Below are positions 51,202 to 61,277 of a stretch of DNA of 64,000 nucleotides, piece by piece. The DNA comes from an uncultured Glaciecola sp. (lineage in GTDB: Bacteria; Pseudomonadota; Gammaproteobacteria; Enterobacterales; Alteromonadaceae). The notes under the pieces are model-generated. The model did not search any database. It was not told the origin of the DNA and worked only from the letters and a program-made list of their open reading frames with translations. Each line of letters opens with the position of its first letter. Position 1 is the stretch's first letter. The stretch spans positions 1 through 64,000 of the forward strand of contig CAJQOP010000002.1 of NCBI GenBank assembly GCA_905479945.1, given 5' to 3'. Made by a program: the position numbers and the translations under genes.

Positions 51202-51232
51202 AAAACGTAAGTCGATTACTTGAAAACGTAAG
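51202..51232 (+). repeat. 10-bp direct repeat spaced 21 bp, upstream of the AraC-type gene
   Basis: AAAACGTAAG at 51202 and 51223. The two-turn spacing and position about 120-150 bp before an AraC-type gene make it a candidate operator. Confidence 0.4.
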
Positions 51233-51352
51233 GCTGAAGCACTAACACTTCACTTCACAATCACCGCATTGCTTCGCTGTATCCTCTCCTTTTGATCAGT
51301 TGTTTATAGTCTAGAAAGTTAGCAATATGTCTTCAGGAAGAAGTTACTTAAT

Positions 51353-53089
51353 GTGCAGGGAAGTGTCGTGTTTCTAAAACAAATTGTTCTATCGAATGGG
51401 GTTTTTCTTCCAGTCTCAATAATCGTAGTGTTTTTCTTGATTGCACTGGTTTGCATTTTAGCTTATCTCATCATCTACAAAAAATGGTTCCAAACCAATA
51501 AATTGCTAAAGGCTGAATTAAACAGTTTCAAACTGCGAGAAAAGGAAATATTGGAAGCGGTTAATTTTCAGCAAGTGAGTGTTACTAAGATCGGGGAAAC
51601 CATTCAAACAATAATTGCTCAAGAATTCGAACTACAAAACTCATCTCTGTTTGAGACCGATAGCAATACCGAGCGCAGGGAAACAAGCAAATCTAGCTGG
51701 CATAAGGTGCTTGAGCTATCAGAGCGATTAGCGCATTTCACGCTTCGAAACGTCCAGCGCAAAGAGAGCGGCCATACTGTTAATTCAGAGTCAGTCTTTG
51801 CTGAAAACCAAGCCATACTCATATCAATTGTTAACGCTAAACAGCAACAGTTGCATTACGTAAAATGTGGTCATGCGCTATTAAACCTTCCAGTTGGTGC
51901 CTTAGATAAGATAGTCAGAGGAATTATATTCCACGCATCAAAGGCTGCCGATCCAAATACTACCTTATGTTTAAGTTGTGACCTTGCGCAAGCCAGCTTT
52001 AATTTTAGTATTAGAGGCTGGGGAAAGGGTATTAGTGCTCAAGAAATTCATAATATTGATGTATCGGTGCGCACTAACCCGCGCTTTCATTTTGCTAAGC
52101 GTGCGCAAGATAACGAAGGTGATTTGAATCTAGCTAGTGTTAAGCGACTGGTAATGCAATTTGGCGGAAGCGTAAAAATTGCCAGTGGCTTGGAATATGG
52201 AACGACCATTTATGTTTCTTTGCCCATTCTCGCTTGCTCTGTTTCTAATTACGCAGTTCCTGCTTCTCTCAGTTTATCCTTCACTGAACAACAGCCTTTA
52301 CTTGGCAATGCAAAGCACAATGTACTAATTATTGATCAAAACGAAACGAGCCAAATTATTTTACATCGAGCATTACAGAAAAACTATGGTTGCTATGCTT
52401 GCACTTCACCCCTAGAAAGCATGCAAATGATTCGTCATTTGCAACCAAGTGTCATACTGATTGACCAAATGCTGCAAGATATTGAGTGTTTAGAACTGAT
52501 TAAACTGATTCGCGAAAACCCGCTTACCCAAAGTATTCCGATTGTTGTTTGTTGCGGTATTGCAGCCCAAAGCTTTAAACTATCTGTACTCAGCGTCGGC
52601 GCTTCCTACCTTATAGAAAAACCTATTGTGCAAAAAGAACTGGAACTAACCCTAGAGGGTTTAATTCAGCAGCAGTATCTTGTGGCTGAGAAAGTAGGGG
52701 AAAAGCTCTCCCAATACCATAGTCAACAGCTCGATGTGCCTGAACCAGATGCAGTTGGTAGCGGCAAGGATAAAGAATTTATTATCCGCTTCAACGATAT
52801 GATGGACGAAAACTATAGCAATGAGGGTTTTACGCGAGAAATAGCGGCAGACCATATGAATGTGTGCTTGAGAACCTTAAACCGGAGGCTCAGTGAACAT
52901 TACTCTCATAACTTTAAAGAGCATTTGAAAAAGTATCGATTGAAAAAAGCCAAAAGCCTTTTATCTAAGGGTTATACAATTAATGAAGCGTCGTTTGAAG
53001 TTGGATTCAATTCAGCTTCCTATTTCAGTACTTGTTTTAAGGCTGAGTATGGTTTCTCGCCATCAAGAATAGTCACTAAGTGTGCATAA
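51353..53089 (+). CDS. Membrane-anchored hybrid regulator: degenerate histidine kinase, receiver, AraC HTH
   Basis: One polypeptide combining sensor and output. One membrane helix (about 19-40), a coiled-coil stretch, an HATPase-like region (about 170-290) ending in SGLEYGTTIYVSLPI, a receiver domain (about 318-430; candidate phospho-acceptor Asp in VILIDQM, Lys in LIEKPI) and a C-terminal AraC/XylS DNA-binding domain (about 480-575; INEASFEVGFNSASYFSTCF). The kinase part looks inactive: no HExxP H-box is seen, the N-box Asn is His (GIIFHASKA), and the DxGxG motif reads GWGKG. 578 aa. GTG start with AGGAAGAAG upstream; a second GTG at 51368 is possible. Confidence 0.85.
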   Translation: MQGSVVFLKQIVLSNGVFLPVSIIVVFFLIALVCILAYLIIYKKWFQTNKLLKAELNSFKLREKEILEAVNFQQVSVTKIGETIQTIIAQEFELQNSSLFETDSNTERRETSKSSWHKVLELSERLAHFTLRNVQRKESGHTVNSESVFAENQAILISIVNAKQQQLHYVKCGHALLNLPVGALDKIVRGIIFHASKAADPNTTLCLSCDLAQASFNFSIRGWGKGISAQEIHNIDVSVRTNPRFHFAKRAQDNEGDLNLASVKRLVMQFGGSVKIASGLEYGTTIYVSLPILACSVSNYAVPASLSLSFTEQQPLLGNAKHNVLIIDQNETSQIILHRALQKNYGCYACTSPLESMQMIRHLQPSVILIDQMLQDIECLELIKLIRENPLTQSIPIVVCCGIAAQSFKLSVLSVGASYLIEKPIVQKELELTLEGLIQQQYLVAEKVGEKLSQYHSQQLDVPEPDAVGSGKDKEFIIRFNDMMDENYSNEGFTREIAADHMNVCLRTLNRRLSEHYSHNFKEHLKKYRLKKAKSLLSKGYTINEASFEVGFNSASYFSTCFKAEYGFSPSRIVTKCA

Positions 53090-53092
53090 AGT

Positions 53093-55324
53093 CTAGTGAC
53101 CACCACCACTAAGTATCTGTATTTGAGCAATATCGGTATCGCCCTTAAGTACTTTTAGTACTGCATCTTGAGTCAGTGTTCTCATGCCGTCTTTGGCCGC
53201 TTGGGCTTTCATTTCCGGCACTGATGCTTCTTTGTATACCATGCCACGCAAATCATCAGACATACCTAAAAGTTCATGCACACCTGTTCGCCCCTTGTAT
53301 CCTGTGCCTCCGCACGTTTCGCAGCCAACACCTTTCTTCAGTTCTAGGTCCGCATCAAAGTCGACTTCTAATTCGTCCAAATAAGCTTCACCGTACTGGC
53401 GTCGCAAAAATGCCTTGTCATCGTCTGTTGCCATATGAGTTTCTTTGCAATTTGGACAAATGGTTCTTATTAAGCGCTGAGCTAAAATACCGACGCAAGC
53501 ATCTGCAAAGTTGACTGGGTCGAGTCCTAAATCAAGCAAACGAGTAATCGTTTCTGGTGCAGAGTTTGTGTGCAGTGTAGACAAAACCAAGTGACCAGTA
53601 AGCGAGGCTTCGATACCCGCATGCGCAGTTTCTTTGTCTCGCATTTCACCAATCAAAATAATATCCGGATCGGCACGTAAAAATGCTCGCAGCGCGTTAG
53701 CAAAAGTGAAGCCAATTTTAGGAACGACCTGAACTTGTTGTAAACCAGGTTGTGTAATTTCCACTGGGTCCTCTGCGGTCCAAATTTTCTTATCCGGGGT
53801 ATTCAAATAACCTAGCACTGCATGTAGCGTCGTTGTTTTACCAGAACCAGTAGGTCCCACAACCAATAGTATTCCATGAGGACGCTTAATCATTTCCTCG
53901 ATCATGCCCATATTGCGAGGAGATAGATTCATTTTACCAATTGGCATCGCGCTGCCCGCTGCTAGAATACGCATAACCACGCCTTCACCGGCAACGGTTG
54001 GAATGGTGGCAACACGCACTTCAATGGGCTGACCAGACATTTTAAAGGTTAGTTTTCCATCTTGCGGAACACGTTTTTCTGCAATATTTAAACTGGACAT
54101 GATTTTGATGCGCGCAATGACTGCATTGTGATGCGAAGCAGGTACTTGGTTGATATCACGAATAACGCCATCAACTCTCATTCGAACACGTGTTGGCGCG
54201 CCTTTTTCTGGATCAACATGAATATCTGATGCGTTTAGTCTTTTGGCGTCATGTAATACTCGGCTTACTAAACGGACAACGGCAGGAGCATCATCTGATA
54301 ACTCATCACCAAGCTCTTCAATTTCTTCCCCAGATGTGCCAATTTCATCTAAGATTTCGTCAAGCTCACCGGGCCCTGAGCCGCCAACATTTGCACCTAG
54401 GTATTGCAAAATGTGCGTCGGAAGACCGACCGCAATTTCATAACTGTCTATACCTAATGCACTTTCGATTTCCATCAGCAATGTGGCATTATTTGGTTCA
54501 GCCATCAAAACAATAGGATTGTCGTTTGCATCAGAGACAACCGCAACATGATTACGCTTTAGGTAAGATAAATTTAATCGACTGTCGCTTTGGTATAAAT
54601 GGTATTTGTCGGGTAAATAACCGATAAAAGGGACCTGATAGTGAACTGAAATTGCGTTGCCAACTTCTGCTTCAGCAATTCGGTGTTCTGAAACTAGGCG
54701 TTGAATTACTTGTTTTGATGTTGCTCCATTTTCGGATAATTCATCAATGGTCTTCTGTGATGTTAAGCCGCGATGTATGAGATATTCAAATTGATGCTTA
54801 GTACCGCCCAATTCGTACCTAAACTTATCACCTAATATTTCTGCTACTTTGACCGCAATTGCGACGTCTTTATCACTAAATGGTTCGTCAATTTTGTTGA
54901 TAATTTGCATTACGCCCATTAACACGTCTGCATTAATAACTGGCACACAGAGAATATTTTGTGTGGTGAAAGTACCTGATTTGTCAAATTGTCCGGCAAA
55001 CCTGAGTCTCGGGTGAACCGAAGCTAGCTGCTCAGCGTTGTATGGATCGTCTATAACTAGAGGGCGCTGCGCAAGAGCAACATAACCTGCAATGGAAAGT
55101 GGACTAATCGGGACTTTTATTTGTTTAGTTTCTTTACCTGTTTTGAAGCGCGCAACTAGATCTTGATGCTGACGACGGCGTTGAAACAAACTCATTCGCT
55201 GCGCACCAAATATTTGCAATATGATAGGCTCAACCTGACTATACGCATCCATTAGAGTCGGATGCGCGTCTAGCTGGGCTTTCAGGTTGTCTATTGCTGG
55301 TTGGTGCAGCGTACTTTCAATCAT
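53093..55324 (-). CDS. Orphan GspE/PilB-family secretion ATPase with N-terminal GAF domain
   Basis: Type II/IV-type assembly ATPase fused to a sensor domain. Residues about 25-180 form a GAF domain (NILCVPVINADVLMGVMQIIN, FSDKDVAIAVKVAEILGDKF); about 190-340 an MshEN/GspE-N-like region; the ATPase core has Walker A VVGPTGSGKTTTLHAVLGY near 500, Walker B DPDIILIGEMRDKETA, His box LSTLHTNSAPET and zinc site CPNCKE...CETCGGTGYKGRTG. 743 aa, longer than MshE by the GAF domain. No pilin, platform or secretin gene adjoins it. It may serve a distant pilus or secretion machine. Confidence 0.88.
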   Translation of the reverse strand: MIESTLHQPAIDNLKAQLDAHPTLMDAYSQVEPIILQIFGAQRMSLFQRRRQHQDLVARFKTGKETKQIKVPISPLSIAGYVALAQRPLVIDDPYNAEQLASVHPRLRFAGQFDKSGTFTTQNILCVPVINADVLMGVMQIINKIDEPFSDKDVAIAVKVAEILGDKFRYELGGTKHQFEYLIHRGLTSQKTIDELSENGATSKQVIQRLVSEHRIAEAEVGNAISVHYQVPFIGYLPDKYHLYQSDSRLNLSYLKRNHVAVVSDANDNPIVLMAEPNNATLLMEIESALGIDSYEIAVGLPTHILQYLGANVGGSGPGELDEILDEIGTSGEEIEELGDELSDDAPAVVRLVSRVLHDAKRLNASDIHVDPEKGAPTRVRMRVDGVIRDINQVPASHHNAVIARIKIMSSLNIAEKRVPQDGKLTFKMSGQPIEVRVATIPTVAGEGVVMRILAAGSAMPIGKMNLSPRNMGMIEEMIKRPHGILLVVGPTGSGKTTTLHAVLGYLNTPDKKIWTAEDPVEITQPGLQQVQVVPKIGFTFANALRAFLRADPDIILIGEMRDKETAHAGIEASLTGHLVLSTLHTNSAPETITRLLDLGLDPVNFADACVGILAQRLIRTICPNCKETHMATDDDKAFLRRQYGEAYLDELEVDFDADLELKKGVGCETCGGTGYKGRTGVHELLGMSDDLRGMVYKEASVPEMKAQAAKDGMRTLTQDAVLKVLKGDTDIAQIQILSGGGH

Positions 55325-55663
55325 AAAACTTCTTTATCCATATCTTTATCACGTATCTTACTACGTAACTTATTGCATGACCGTGAATATCATAGAATGA
55401 TACCGCGTATAGACCCAGACTAAATTTGAATACATAGGTATAGCTATGCTATCGGCAACTTGAACAAAAACCGCTGTTTTTTGCCTATTTCAAACCGTTT
55501 TGATAGCCGAACTAGTTACTTAATAGCTAATAATAATTCGTTTATGCACATTATTTAATACGACTAGTAGGACAGTTTCATTAAGTATTTTGTTATGTAT
55601 AAGGTTCGAAGGCTGTAAATTTATGATTTTTAGCGTAACCAAGTCTTTATTCTGTAATTTCAG
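55325..55663. other. Intergenic region upstream of the S10 operon promoter
   Basis: AT-rich; no supported gene (the minus ORF 55520-55741 shows no recognisable features). It should contain the promoter of the GAF-GspE gene. No obvious repeat. Confidence 0.5.
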
Positions 55664-55691
55664 TTGCCTTAATGCGCAACTCCTGTATACT
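55664..55691 (+). promoter_or_regulatory. S10 operon promoter
   Basis: TTGCCT and TATACT are 16 bp apart, followed by a GC-rich discriminator (CTGCGCCC) as expected for a stringently controlled ribosomal promoter. Confidence 0.65.
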
Positions 55692-56274
<583 letters not shown>

Positions 56275-56308
56275 TGCAGTCTGAGCTAATAATTAGAGGG
56301 TAATAACA

Positions 56309-56947
56309 ATGTCGATTGGTCTTATCGGTCGTAAAGTGGGCATGACTCGTATCTTCACAGAAGATGGCGTTTCAATCCCTGTAACTGTTATTGAAGCGAC
56401 CCCAAACCGTGTTACTCAGTTACGTACTGAGGAAACTGACGGTTATCGTGCACTACAAGTTACCGCTGGCACTAAAAAAGCTAATCGCGTCAATAAAGCT
56501 TCTGCAGGACATTTTGCAAAAGCTGGCGTGGAAGCGGGCCGCGGCTTGTGGGAATTCCGCCTTAATGAAAATGAAGGTGGTGATATTGAAGTAGGCAGTG
56601 AAATTACTGTTGAAATCTTCAATGACACGAAGAAAGTCGATGTAGCAGGTACATCAAAAGGTAAAGGTTTTGCCGGTGTAATCAAACGTTGGAACTTTAG
56701 TTCTCAGCGCATGACTCACGGTAACTCACTATCTCACCGTGCACCAGGTTCAATTGGTCAAAACCAATCACCTGGTAAAGTATTTAAAGGCAAGAAAATG
56801 GCTGGTCAGCTTGGTAACAAGCGAATCACCACTCAGTCTTTAGAACTAGTTCGTGTAGATGCTGAAAACAACCTTTTATTAATTAAAGGTGCCGTACCTG
56901 GCGCTACCGGCAGCGACGTAATTGTCAAGCCGGCTGGCAAAGCATAA
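56309..56947 (+). CDS. rplC: 50S ribosomal protein L3
   Basis: Early-assembly 23S rRNA binder. Starts [20 protein letters not shown]; contains the conserved [19 protein letters not shown] loop whose Gln is the PrmB methylation site in E. coli. 212 aa. GAGGG upstream of ATG. Confidence 0.98.
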   Translation: MSIGLIGRKVGMTRIFTEDGVSIPVTVIEATPNRVTQLRTEETDGYRALQVTAGTKKANRVNKASAGHFAKAGVEAGRGLWEFRLNENEGGDIEVGSEITVEIFNDTKKVDVAGTSKGKGFAGVIKRWNFSSQRMTHGNSLSHRAPGSIGQNQSPGKVFKGKKMAGQLGNKRITTQSLELVRVDAENNLLLIKGAVPGATGSDVIVKPAGKA

Positions 56948-56962
56948 GGTCTGGGAGTAATC

Positions 56963-57568
56963 ATGGAATTATCATTTAAAGACGCGAAAGGCGCTCTTGA
57001 AGTATCCGACACTACCTTTGGACTAGAATTCAACGAAGCACTTGTACATCAAGTGGTTGTTGCATTTGGTGCAGGTGCTCGTCAGGGTACTAAAGCGCAA
57101 AAAACTCGCGCTGAAGTACGCGGTGGTGGTAAGAAGCCATGGCGTCAAAAAGGAACAGGCCGTGCTCGTGCTGGTACTATCCGAAGCCCAATATGGGTTG
57201 GTGGTGGTCGTGCGTTTGCTGCAAAGCCTCGTGACTTTGATCAAAAAGTTAACAAAAAGATGTACCGTGGAGCTATAAAAAGCATCCTATCTGAATTGGT
57301 ACGTCAAGAACGTTTAATTGTTGTTGAAAGTTTTGGTGTTGAAACGCCAAAAACTAAAGAACTTTTAGCGAAATTGAATGAATACGAATTGAAAGATGTA
57401 TTGATTGTTACTCCTGAAGTAGACGAGAACTTGTTCTTAGCTTCACGTAACCTTTACAAAGTTGACGTTCGTGACGTTCAAGGAATAGATCCTGTAAGTT
57501 TAATCGCATTTGATAAAGTGCTGATGACAGCTGATGCAGTGAAACAACTTGAGGAGGCATTAGCATGA
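56963..57568 (+). CDS. rplD: 50S ribosomal protein L4
   Basis: 23S rRNA binder lining the exit tunnel and the probable autogenous repressor of this operon. The tunnel loop is [19 protein letters not shown]. 201 aa as in E. coli. Overlaps rplW by 4 bp. Confidence 0.98.
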   Translation: MELSFKDAKGALEVSDTTFGLEFNEALVHQVVVAFGAGARQGTKAQKTRAEVRGGGKKPWRQKGTGRARAGTIRSPIWVGGGRAFAAKPRDFDQKVNKKMYRGAIKSILSELVRQERLIVVESFGVETPKTKELLAKLNEYELKDVLIVTPEVDENLFLASRNLYKVDVRDVQGIDPVSLIAFDKVLMTADAVKQLEEALA

Positions 57569-57864
57569 ACGAAGAACGTTTATTAAAGGTCATACTAGCA
57601 CCTCATGTTTCAGAAAAGGCTACGATGTCTGCTGAAACAAACAACACAGTTGTTTTCAAAGTTCTTAAAGACGCGAACAAAGCAGAAGTAAAAGCTGCAG
57701 TTGAAAAATTGTTTGAAGTTGAAGTGAACTCTGTTCGTACGGTCGTATGCAAAGGTAAAACTAAGCGTGCCGGTCAGTCTTTTGGCAAACGCAGTGACTG
57801 GAAAAAAGCATATGTTGTGCTTAAAGAAGGTCAGGAAATCGACTTCGTCGGTTCAGCTGAGTAA
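57565..57864 (+). CDS. rplW: 50S ribosomal protein L23
   Basis: Docking site for trigger factor and SRP at the tunnel exit. Starts [40 protein letters not shown] near the C-terminus. 99 aa; GAGGAGG inside rplD serves as ribosome site. Confidence 0.97.
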   Translation: MNEERLLKVILAPHVSEKATMSAETNNTVVFKVLKDANKAEVKAAVEKLFEVEVNSVRTVVCKGKTKRAGQSFGKRSDWKKAYVVLKEGQEIDFVGSAE

Positions 57865-57878
57865 GAAGGGGATTAGAA

Positions 57879-58703
57879 ATGCCATTATTGAAAGCTAAGC
57901 CAACTTCTGCAGGTCGTCGTCACGTTGTTCAGGTAATTAATCCTGATTTGCATAAAGGTGCACCACATGCTCCTTTACTTGAGAAATTAAGCAAATCTGG
58001 TGGCCGTAATAACAATGGTCGAATTACTGTTCGTCATATCGGTGGTGGTCATAAGCAACACTATCGTACTATTGACTTCAAACGTAATAAAGACGGCATT
58101 CCAGCTAAGATTGAGCGTTTAGAATATGATCCAAACCGTTCGTCTAATATCGCTTTGGTATTATACGCAGACGGTGAGCGTCGTTATATTTTAGCACCTA
58201 AGGGCGCTAAAGCAGGCGATGCAATCCAATCTGGTTCTGATGCACCTATTAAACCAGGAAACGCAATGCCAATGCGCAATGTTCCTGTAGGTTCAACAGT
58301 ACACGCGATTGAAATGAAGCCAGGTAAAGGTGCACAAATTGCACGTTCTGCTGGTCAATATGCACAAATTCTTGCTCGTGATGGTTCGTACGTAACACTA
58401 CGTCTTCGTTCTGGTGAGGTTCGTAAAGTATTATCTGATTGCCGTGCAACTATCGGTGAAGTAGGTAACGCTGAGCATATGCTTCGTTCACTAGGTAAGG
58501 CCGGTGCTACACGCTGGCGTGGTGTTAGACCAACAGTTCGTGGTGTTGCCATGAACCCGGTTGATCACCCGCACGGTGGTGGTGAAGGTCGTACATCTGG
58601 TGGTCGTCATCCAGTATCGCCTTGGGGTGTTCCTACGAAAGGTAAGAAAACCCGAAGTAATAAGCGTACCGATAAACTTATCGTACGTCGTCGAAATAAA
58701 TAA
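57879..58703 (+). CDS. rplB: 50S ribosomal protein L2
   Basis: Peptidyl-transferase-centre-associated protein. Contains [20 protein letters not shown] and the conserved [18 protein letters not shown] loop with the key His. 274 aa. AAGGGG upstream of ATG. Confidence 0.98.
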   Translation: MPLLKAKPTSAGRRHVVQVINPDLHKGAPHAPLLEKLSKSGGRNNNGRITVRHIGGGHKQHYRTIDFKRNKDGIPAKIERLEYDPNRSSNIALVLYADGERRYILAPKGAKAGDAIQSGSDAPIKPGNAMPMRNVPVGSTVHAIEMKPGKGAQIARSAGQYAQILARDGSYVTLRLRSGEVRKVLSDCRATIGEVGNAEHMLRSLGKAGATRWRGVRPTVRGVAMNPVDHPHGGGEGRTSGGRHPVSPWGVPTKGKKTRSNKRTDKLIVRRRNK

Positions 58704-58718
58704 CAGCGAGGATTCACC

Positions 58719-58994
58719 ATGCCACGTTCTCTCAAGAAAGGTCCTTTTATTGACCTGCACTTGCTGAAGAAGGTAGAAGCTGCAGTGGAAAAGGGCGAAA
58801 AGAAACCAATTAAGACTTGGTCTCGTCGCTCTATGATCATCCCAGATATGATTGGGTTGACCATTGCGGTTCATAACGGTCGCCAGCACGTACCTGTATT
58901 CGTCAGTGACGAAATGGTCGGCCATAAGTTGGGCGAATTTGCACCAACGCGTACTTATCGCGGCCATGTCGCAGATAAGAAAGCCAAACGATAA
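58719..58994 (+). CDS. rpsS: 30S ribosomal protein S19
   Basis: 16S rRNA 3' domain binder. Starts [20 protein letters not shown] and ends [10 protein letters not shown]; 91 aa (E. coli 92). Confidence 0.97.
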   Translation: MPRSLKKGPFIDLHLLKKVEAAVEKGEKKPIKTWSRRSMIIPDMIGLTIAVHNGRQHVPVFVSDEMVGHKLGEFAPTRTYRGHVADKKAKR

Positions 58995-59004
58995 GGGGAT
59001 TAAA

Positions 59005-59337
59005 ATGGAAGCATTAGCATTACACCGTTTTGCTCGTACGTCACCTCAAAAGGCACGCTTGGTAGCAGATCAGATCCGCGGATTGCACGTTGAAAAAGCT
59101 TTAGAAGTTTTAACGTACAGCCCAAAGAAAAGCGCTGCGTTGATCAAGAAAGTTCTTGAATCAGCTATCGCCAACGCTGAAAACAACGAAGGTGCAGATA
59201 TCGATGAATTATCGATTACTAAAATCTTTGTTGATGAAGGCCCGACTATGAAGCGAATCAAGACACGTGCTAAAGGCCGTGCTGATCGTATCTTTAAGCG
59301 TAGCAGTCACATCACTGTGGTTGTGGCGGATAACTAG
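59005..59337 (+). CDS. rplV: 50S ribosomal protein L22
   Basis: Exit-tunnel protein. The track ORF starts at 58864 inside rpsS; the true ATG is 59005 ([20 protein letters not shown]), with AAGGGG upstream, giving the standard 110 aa. Hairpin loop [20 protein letters not shown] is intact. Confidence 0.97.
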   Translation: MEALALHRFARTSPQKARLVADQIRGLHVEKALEVLTYSPKKSAALIKKVLESAIANAENNEGADIDELSITKIFVDEGPTMKRIKTRAKGRADRIFKRSSHITVVVADN

Positions 59338-59346
59338 GAGTAGATT

Positions 59347-60048
59347 ATGGGACAGAAAGTTCATCCTACCGGTATACGCCTGGGTATCAGCAAACCATGG
59401 ACATCAACCTGGTACGCTAATACGGCAGAGTATGCAGATAACTTGTTTAATGACCATCAGGTCCGTCAATATTTGACGAAACAGTTAAAGAGCGCGTCTC
59501 TTTCGAAAATCGTTATAGAACGCCCAGCGAAGAGTATACGTGTGACTATTCACACAGCTCGTCCAGGTGTTGTTATCGGTAAGAAGGGAGAAGACGTAGA
59601 GAAGCTTCGCAATCATGTTTCTAAGCTAGCCGGTGTGCCAGCTCAGATCAATATTGCCGAAGTTCGTAAACCTGAGCTAGATGCGCAGCTCGTAGCTGAC
59701 AGCATTTCAAGCCAGCTTGAACGTCGTGTTATGTTCCGTCGCGCTATGAAGCGTGCCGTGCAAAATGCAATGCGTTTAGGTGCACTTGGTATCAAAGTTC
59801 AAGTAAGTGGCCGTTTAGGTGGTGCAGAAATCGCACGTGCTGAATGGTATCGTGAAGGTCGCGTACCTTTGCACACTTTCCGTGCTGACATCGACTATGC
59901 AACGTCTGAAGCAGCAACGACTTACGGTATCATTGGCGTGAAAGTCTGGATCTTTAAGGGTGAAGTATTAGGCGGATTGCCTCTTACACAAGAGCAACCA
60001 GCTCCTGCACCTAAGAAGAAAGGCCGCAACGCTAAACGAGAGGGCTAA
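59347..60048 (+). CDS. rpsC: 30S ribosomal protein S3
   Basis: mRNA-entry protein with KH domain ([19 protein letters not shown]). 233 aa as in E. coli. AGGAG upstream of ATG. Confidence 0.98.
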   Translation: MGQKVHPTGIRLGISKPWTSTWYANTAEYADNLFNDHQVRQYLTKQLKSASLSKIVIERPAKSIRVTIHTARPGVVIGKKGEDVEKLRNHVSKLAGVPAQINIAEVRKPELDAQLVADSISSQLERRVMFRRAMKRAVQNAMRLGALGIKVQVSGRLGGAEIARAEWYREGRVPLHTFRADIDYATSEAATTYGIIGVKVWIFKGEVLGGLPLTQEQPAPAPKKKGRNAKREG

Positions 60049-60050
60049 TC

Positions 60051-60464
60051 ATGTTACAACCAAAGCGTACGAAATTTCGTAAAATGCATAAAGGTCGTAA
60101 CCGTGGTCTTGCTGTTGCAGGTAGCAAAGTAAGCTTCGGGACATATGGTCTTAAGTCGATTGGCCGCGGTCGTATGACTGCACGTCAAATCGAAGCGGCT
60201 CGTCGTGCCATGACTCGTCACGTTAAACGTCAGGGTAAAATTTGGATTCGAGTTTTCCCTGATAAGCCAATTACTGAAAAACCTTTGGAAGTTCGTCAAG
60301 GTAAAGGTAAAGGTAACGTTGAGTACTGGGTATGCCAAATTCAACCAGGACGCGTGTTATATGAAATGGAAGGTGTTCCAGAATCTATAGCTCGTGAAGC
60401 GTTTGCATTGGCTGCGGCGAAATTGCCATTTAAAACAACCTTTGTAACTCGGACGGTGATGTAA
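60051..60464 (+). CDS. rplP: 50S ribosomal protein L16
   Basis: A-site region protein. Starts [20 protein letters not shown]; 137 aa (E. coli 136). The stop overlaps the rpmC ATG by one base. Confidence 0.98.
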   Translation: MLQPKRTKFRKMHKGRNRGLAVAGSKVSFGTYGLKSIGRGRMTARQIEAARRAMTRHVKRQGKIWIRVFPDKPITEKPLEVRQGKGKGNVEYWVCQIQPGRVLYEMEGVPESIAREAFALAAAKLPFKTTFVTRTVM

Positions 60465-60655
60465 TGAACACGACTGAACTTAGAGAAAAAAATGTAGAAG
60501 AGTTGAACGCTGAGTTAGTTAACTTGCTCCGTGAGCAATTTAACCTTCGCATGCAACATTCTACTGGCCAGCTTGAAAAAACTGACCAAATAAGAACAGT
60601 ACGTCGCAGCATCGCACGTGTTAAAACTATTTTAACTCAGAAGGCTGACGCGTAA
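60464..60655 (+). CDS. rpmC: 50S ribosomal protein L29
   Basis: Small helical protein at the tunnel exit. [20 protein letters not shown] and SIARVKTIL fit the family; 63 aa. Overlaps both neighbours by one base. Confidence 0.97.
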   Translation: MNTTELREKNVEELNAELVNLLREQFNLRMQHSTGQLEKTDQIRTVRRSIARVKTILTQKADA

Positions 60656-60906
60656 TGACTGAAAAGAAAATTCGTACAGTAAAAGGCCGTGTTACTAGTA
60701 ACAAAATGGATAAAACCATTACTGTTATGGTTGAGAGAACTGTTAAGCACCCAATTTACGGGAAGTTTATCAAGCGCTCAACTAAGTTACACGCACACGA
60801 CGAAGCTAACGTGTGTAATGAAGGCGATTATGTAACTATTACTGAATGTCGTCCTTTGTCCAAGTCTAAGACTTGGAAGTTAGTTGACGTAGTGACAAAA
60901 GCTTAA
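60655..60906 (+). CDS. rpsQ: 30S ribosomal protein S17
   Basis: 16S rRNA binder and last gene of the S10 operon. [20 protein letters not shown] and [19 protein letters not shown]; 83 aa. Followed directly by a terminator. Confidence 0.97.
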   Translation: MTEKKIRTVKGRVTSNKMDKTITVMVERTVKHPIYGKFIKRSTKLHAHDEANVCNEGDYVTITECRPLSKSKTWKLVDVVTKA

Positions 60907-60923
60907 TTTAAGCAATTGAATAA

Positions 60924-60957
60924 AGGCGCTACCTTTCGAGGTTAGCGCCTTTTTTTT
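60924..60957 (+). terminator. Rho-independent terminator of the S10 operon
   Basis: GGCGCTACCT and AGGTTAGCGCC pair around TTCG with one bulged base, followed by eight T residues. Confidence 0.93.
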
Positions 60958-60967
60958 GTCTTTAAGA

Positions 60968-61111
60968 AAGCGTTAAATGGTTAGTTAGGCGGGAGAATTT
61001 CATGGGAACAAACTCGCTTTTCGCCATCCATGGCTGCTCTCAAATGACATCCATGTCATTTGAAGGTTTGTTCCCATGAAATTCTCCCGCCTAACTAACC
61101 ATTTAACGCTT
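60968..61111. repeat. 144-bp nested palindromic element with perfect 46-bp inverted arms
   Basis: Left arm 60968-61013 and right arm 61066-61111 are exact reverse complements over 46 bases. The 52-bp loop contains a second palindrome, TCAAATGACAT-CC-ATGTCATTTGA, at 61040-61063. No ORF. It begins about 10 bases after the S10 terminator T run. It has the look of a fold-back or MITE-like repeat. Confidence 0.92.
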
Positions 61112-61151
61112 ATCACGCATTTTCGGTAGCTTTGGGAATTAGTATTAAACT

Positions 61152-61198
61152 AACAAACGCGCTTTTCGTCATCCATGGCCGCTCTCAAATGACATCCA
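61152..61198 (+). repeat. Diverged direct copy of the palindromic element's inner segment
   Basis: 47 bases here match 61007-61053 at 44 positions (core TTCGTCATCCATGGCC versus TTCGCCATCCATGGCT). The inverted arm and the inner palindrome's second half are absent. Confidence 0.88.
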
Positions 61199-61219
61199 AG
61201 CCATATTAAAACAAACCTC

Positions 61220-61251
61220 TTGACCTTAGATGTTACTCTAAGGTTTATAAT
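61220..61251 (+). promoter_or_regulatory. MerR-type promoter-operator
   Basis: TTGACC and TATAAT are 20 bp apart, the over-long spacing typical of MerR-activated promoters. A perfect dyad ACCTTAGA-N6-TCTAAGGT (61223-61244) fills the spacer. It lies 27 bp before the merR-like gene, so the regulator controls its own operon. Confidence 0.92.
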
Positions 61252-61277
61252 CGTATTATTGATTCAAGGGAGGTAAT

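Noticed and set aside
60984-61094. GTTAGGC and GCCTAAC inside the 46-bp arms, reminiscent of integron attC core sites
   Set aside because: In attC sites the order is RYYYAAC...GTTRRRY; here it is inside out, and no cassette array or integrase is seen.
60968-61111. Long hairpin as a transcription terminator
   Set aside because: A separate strong terminator precedes it, and a 46-bp stem with a 52-base loop and no T run is unlike intrinsic terminators.
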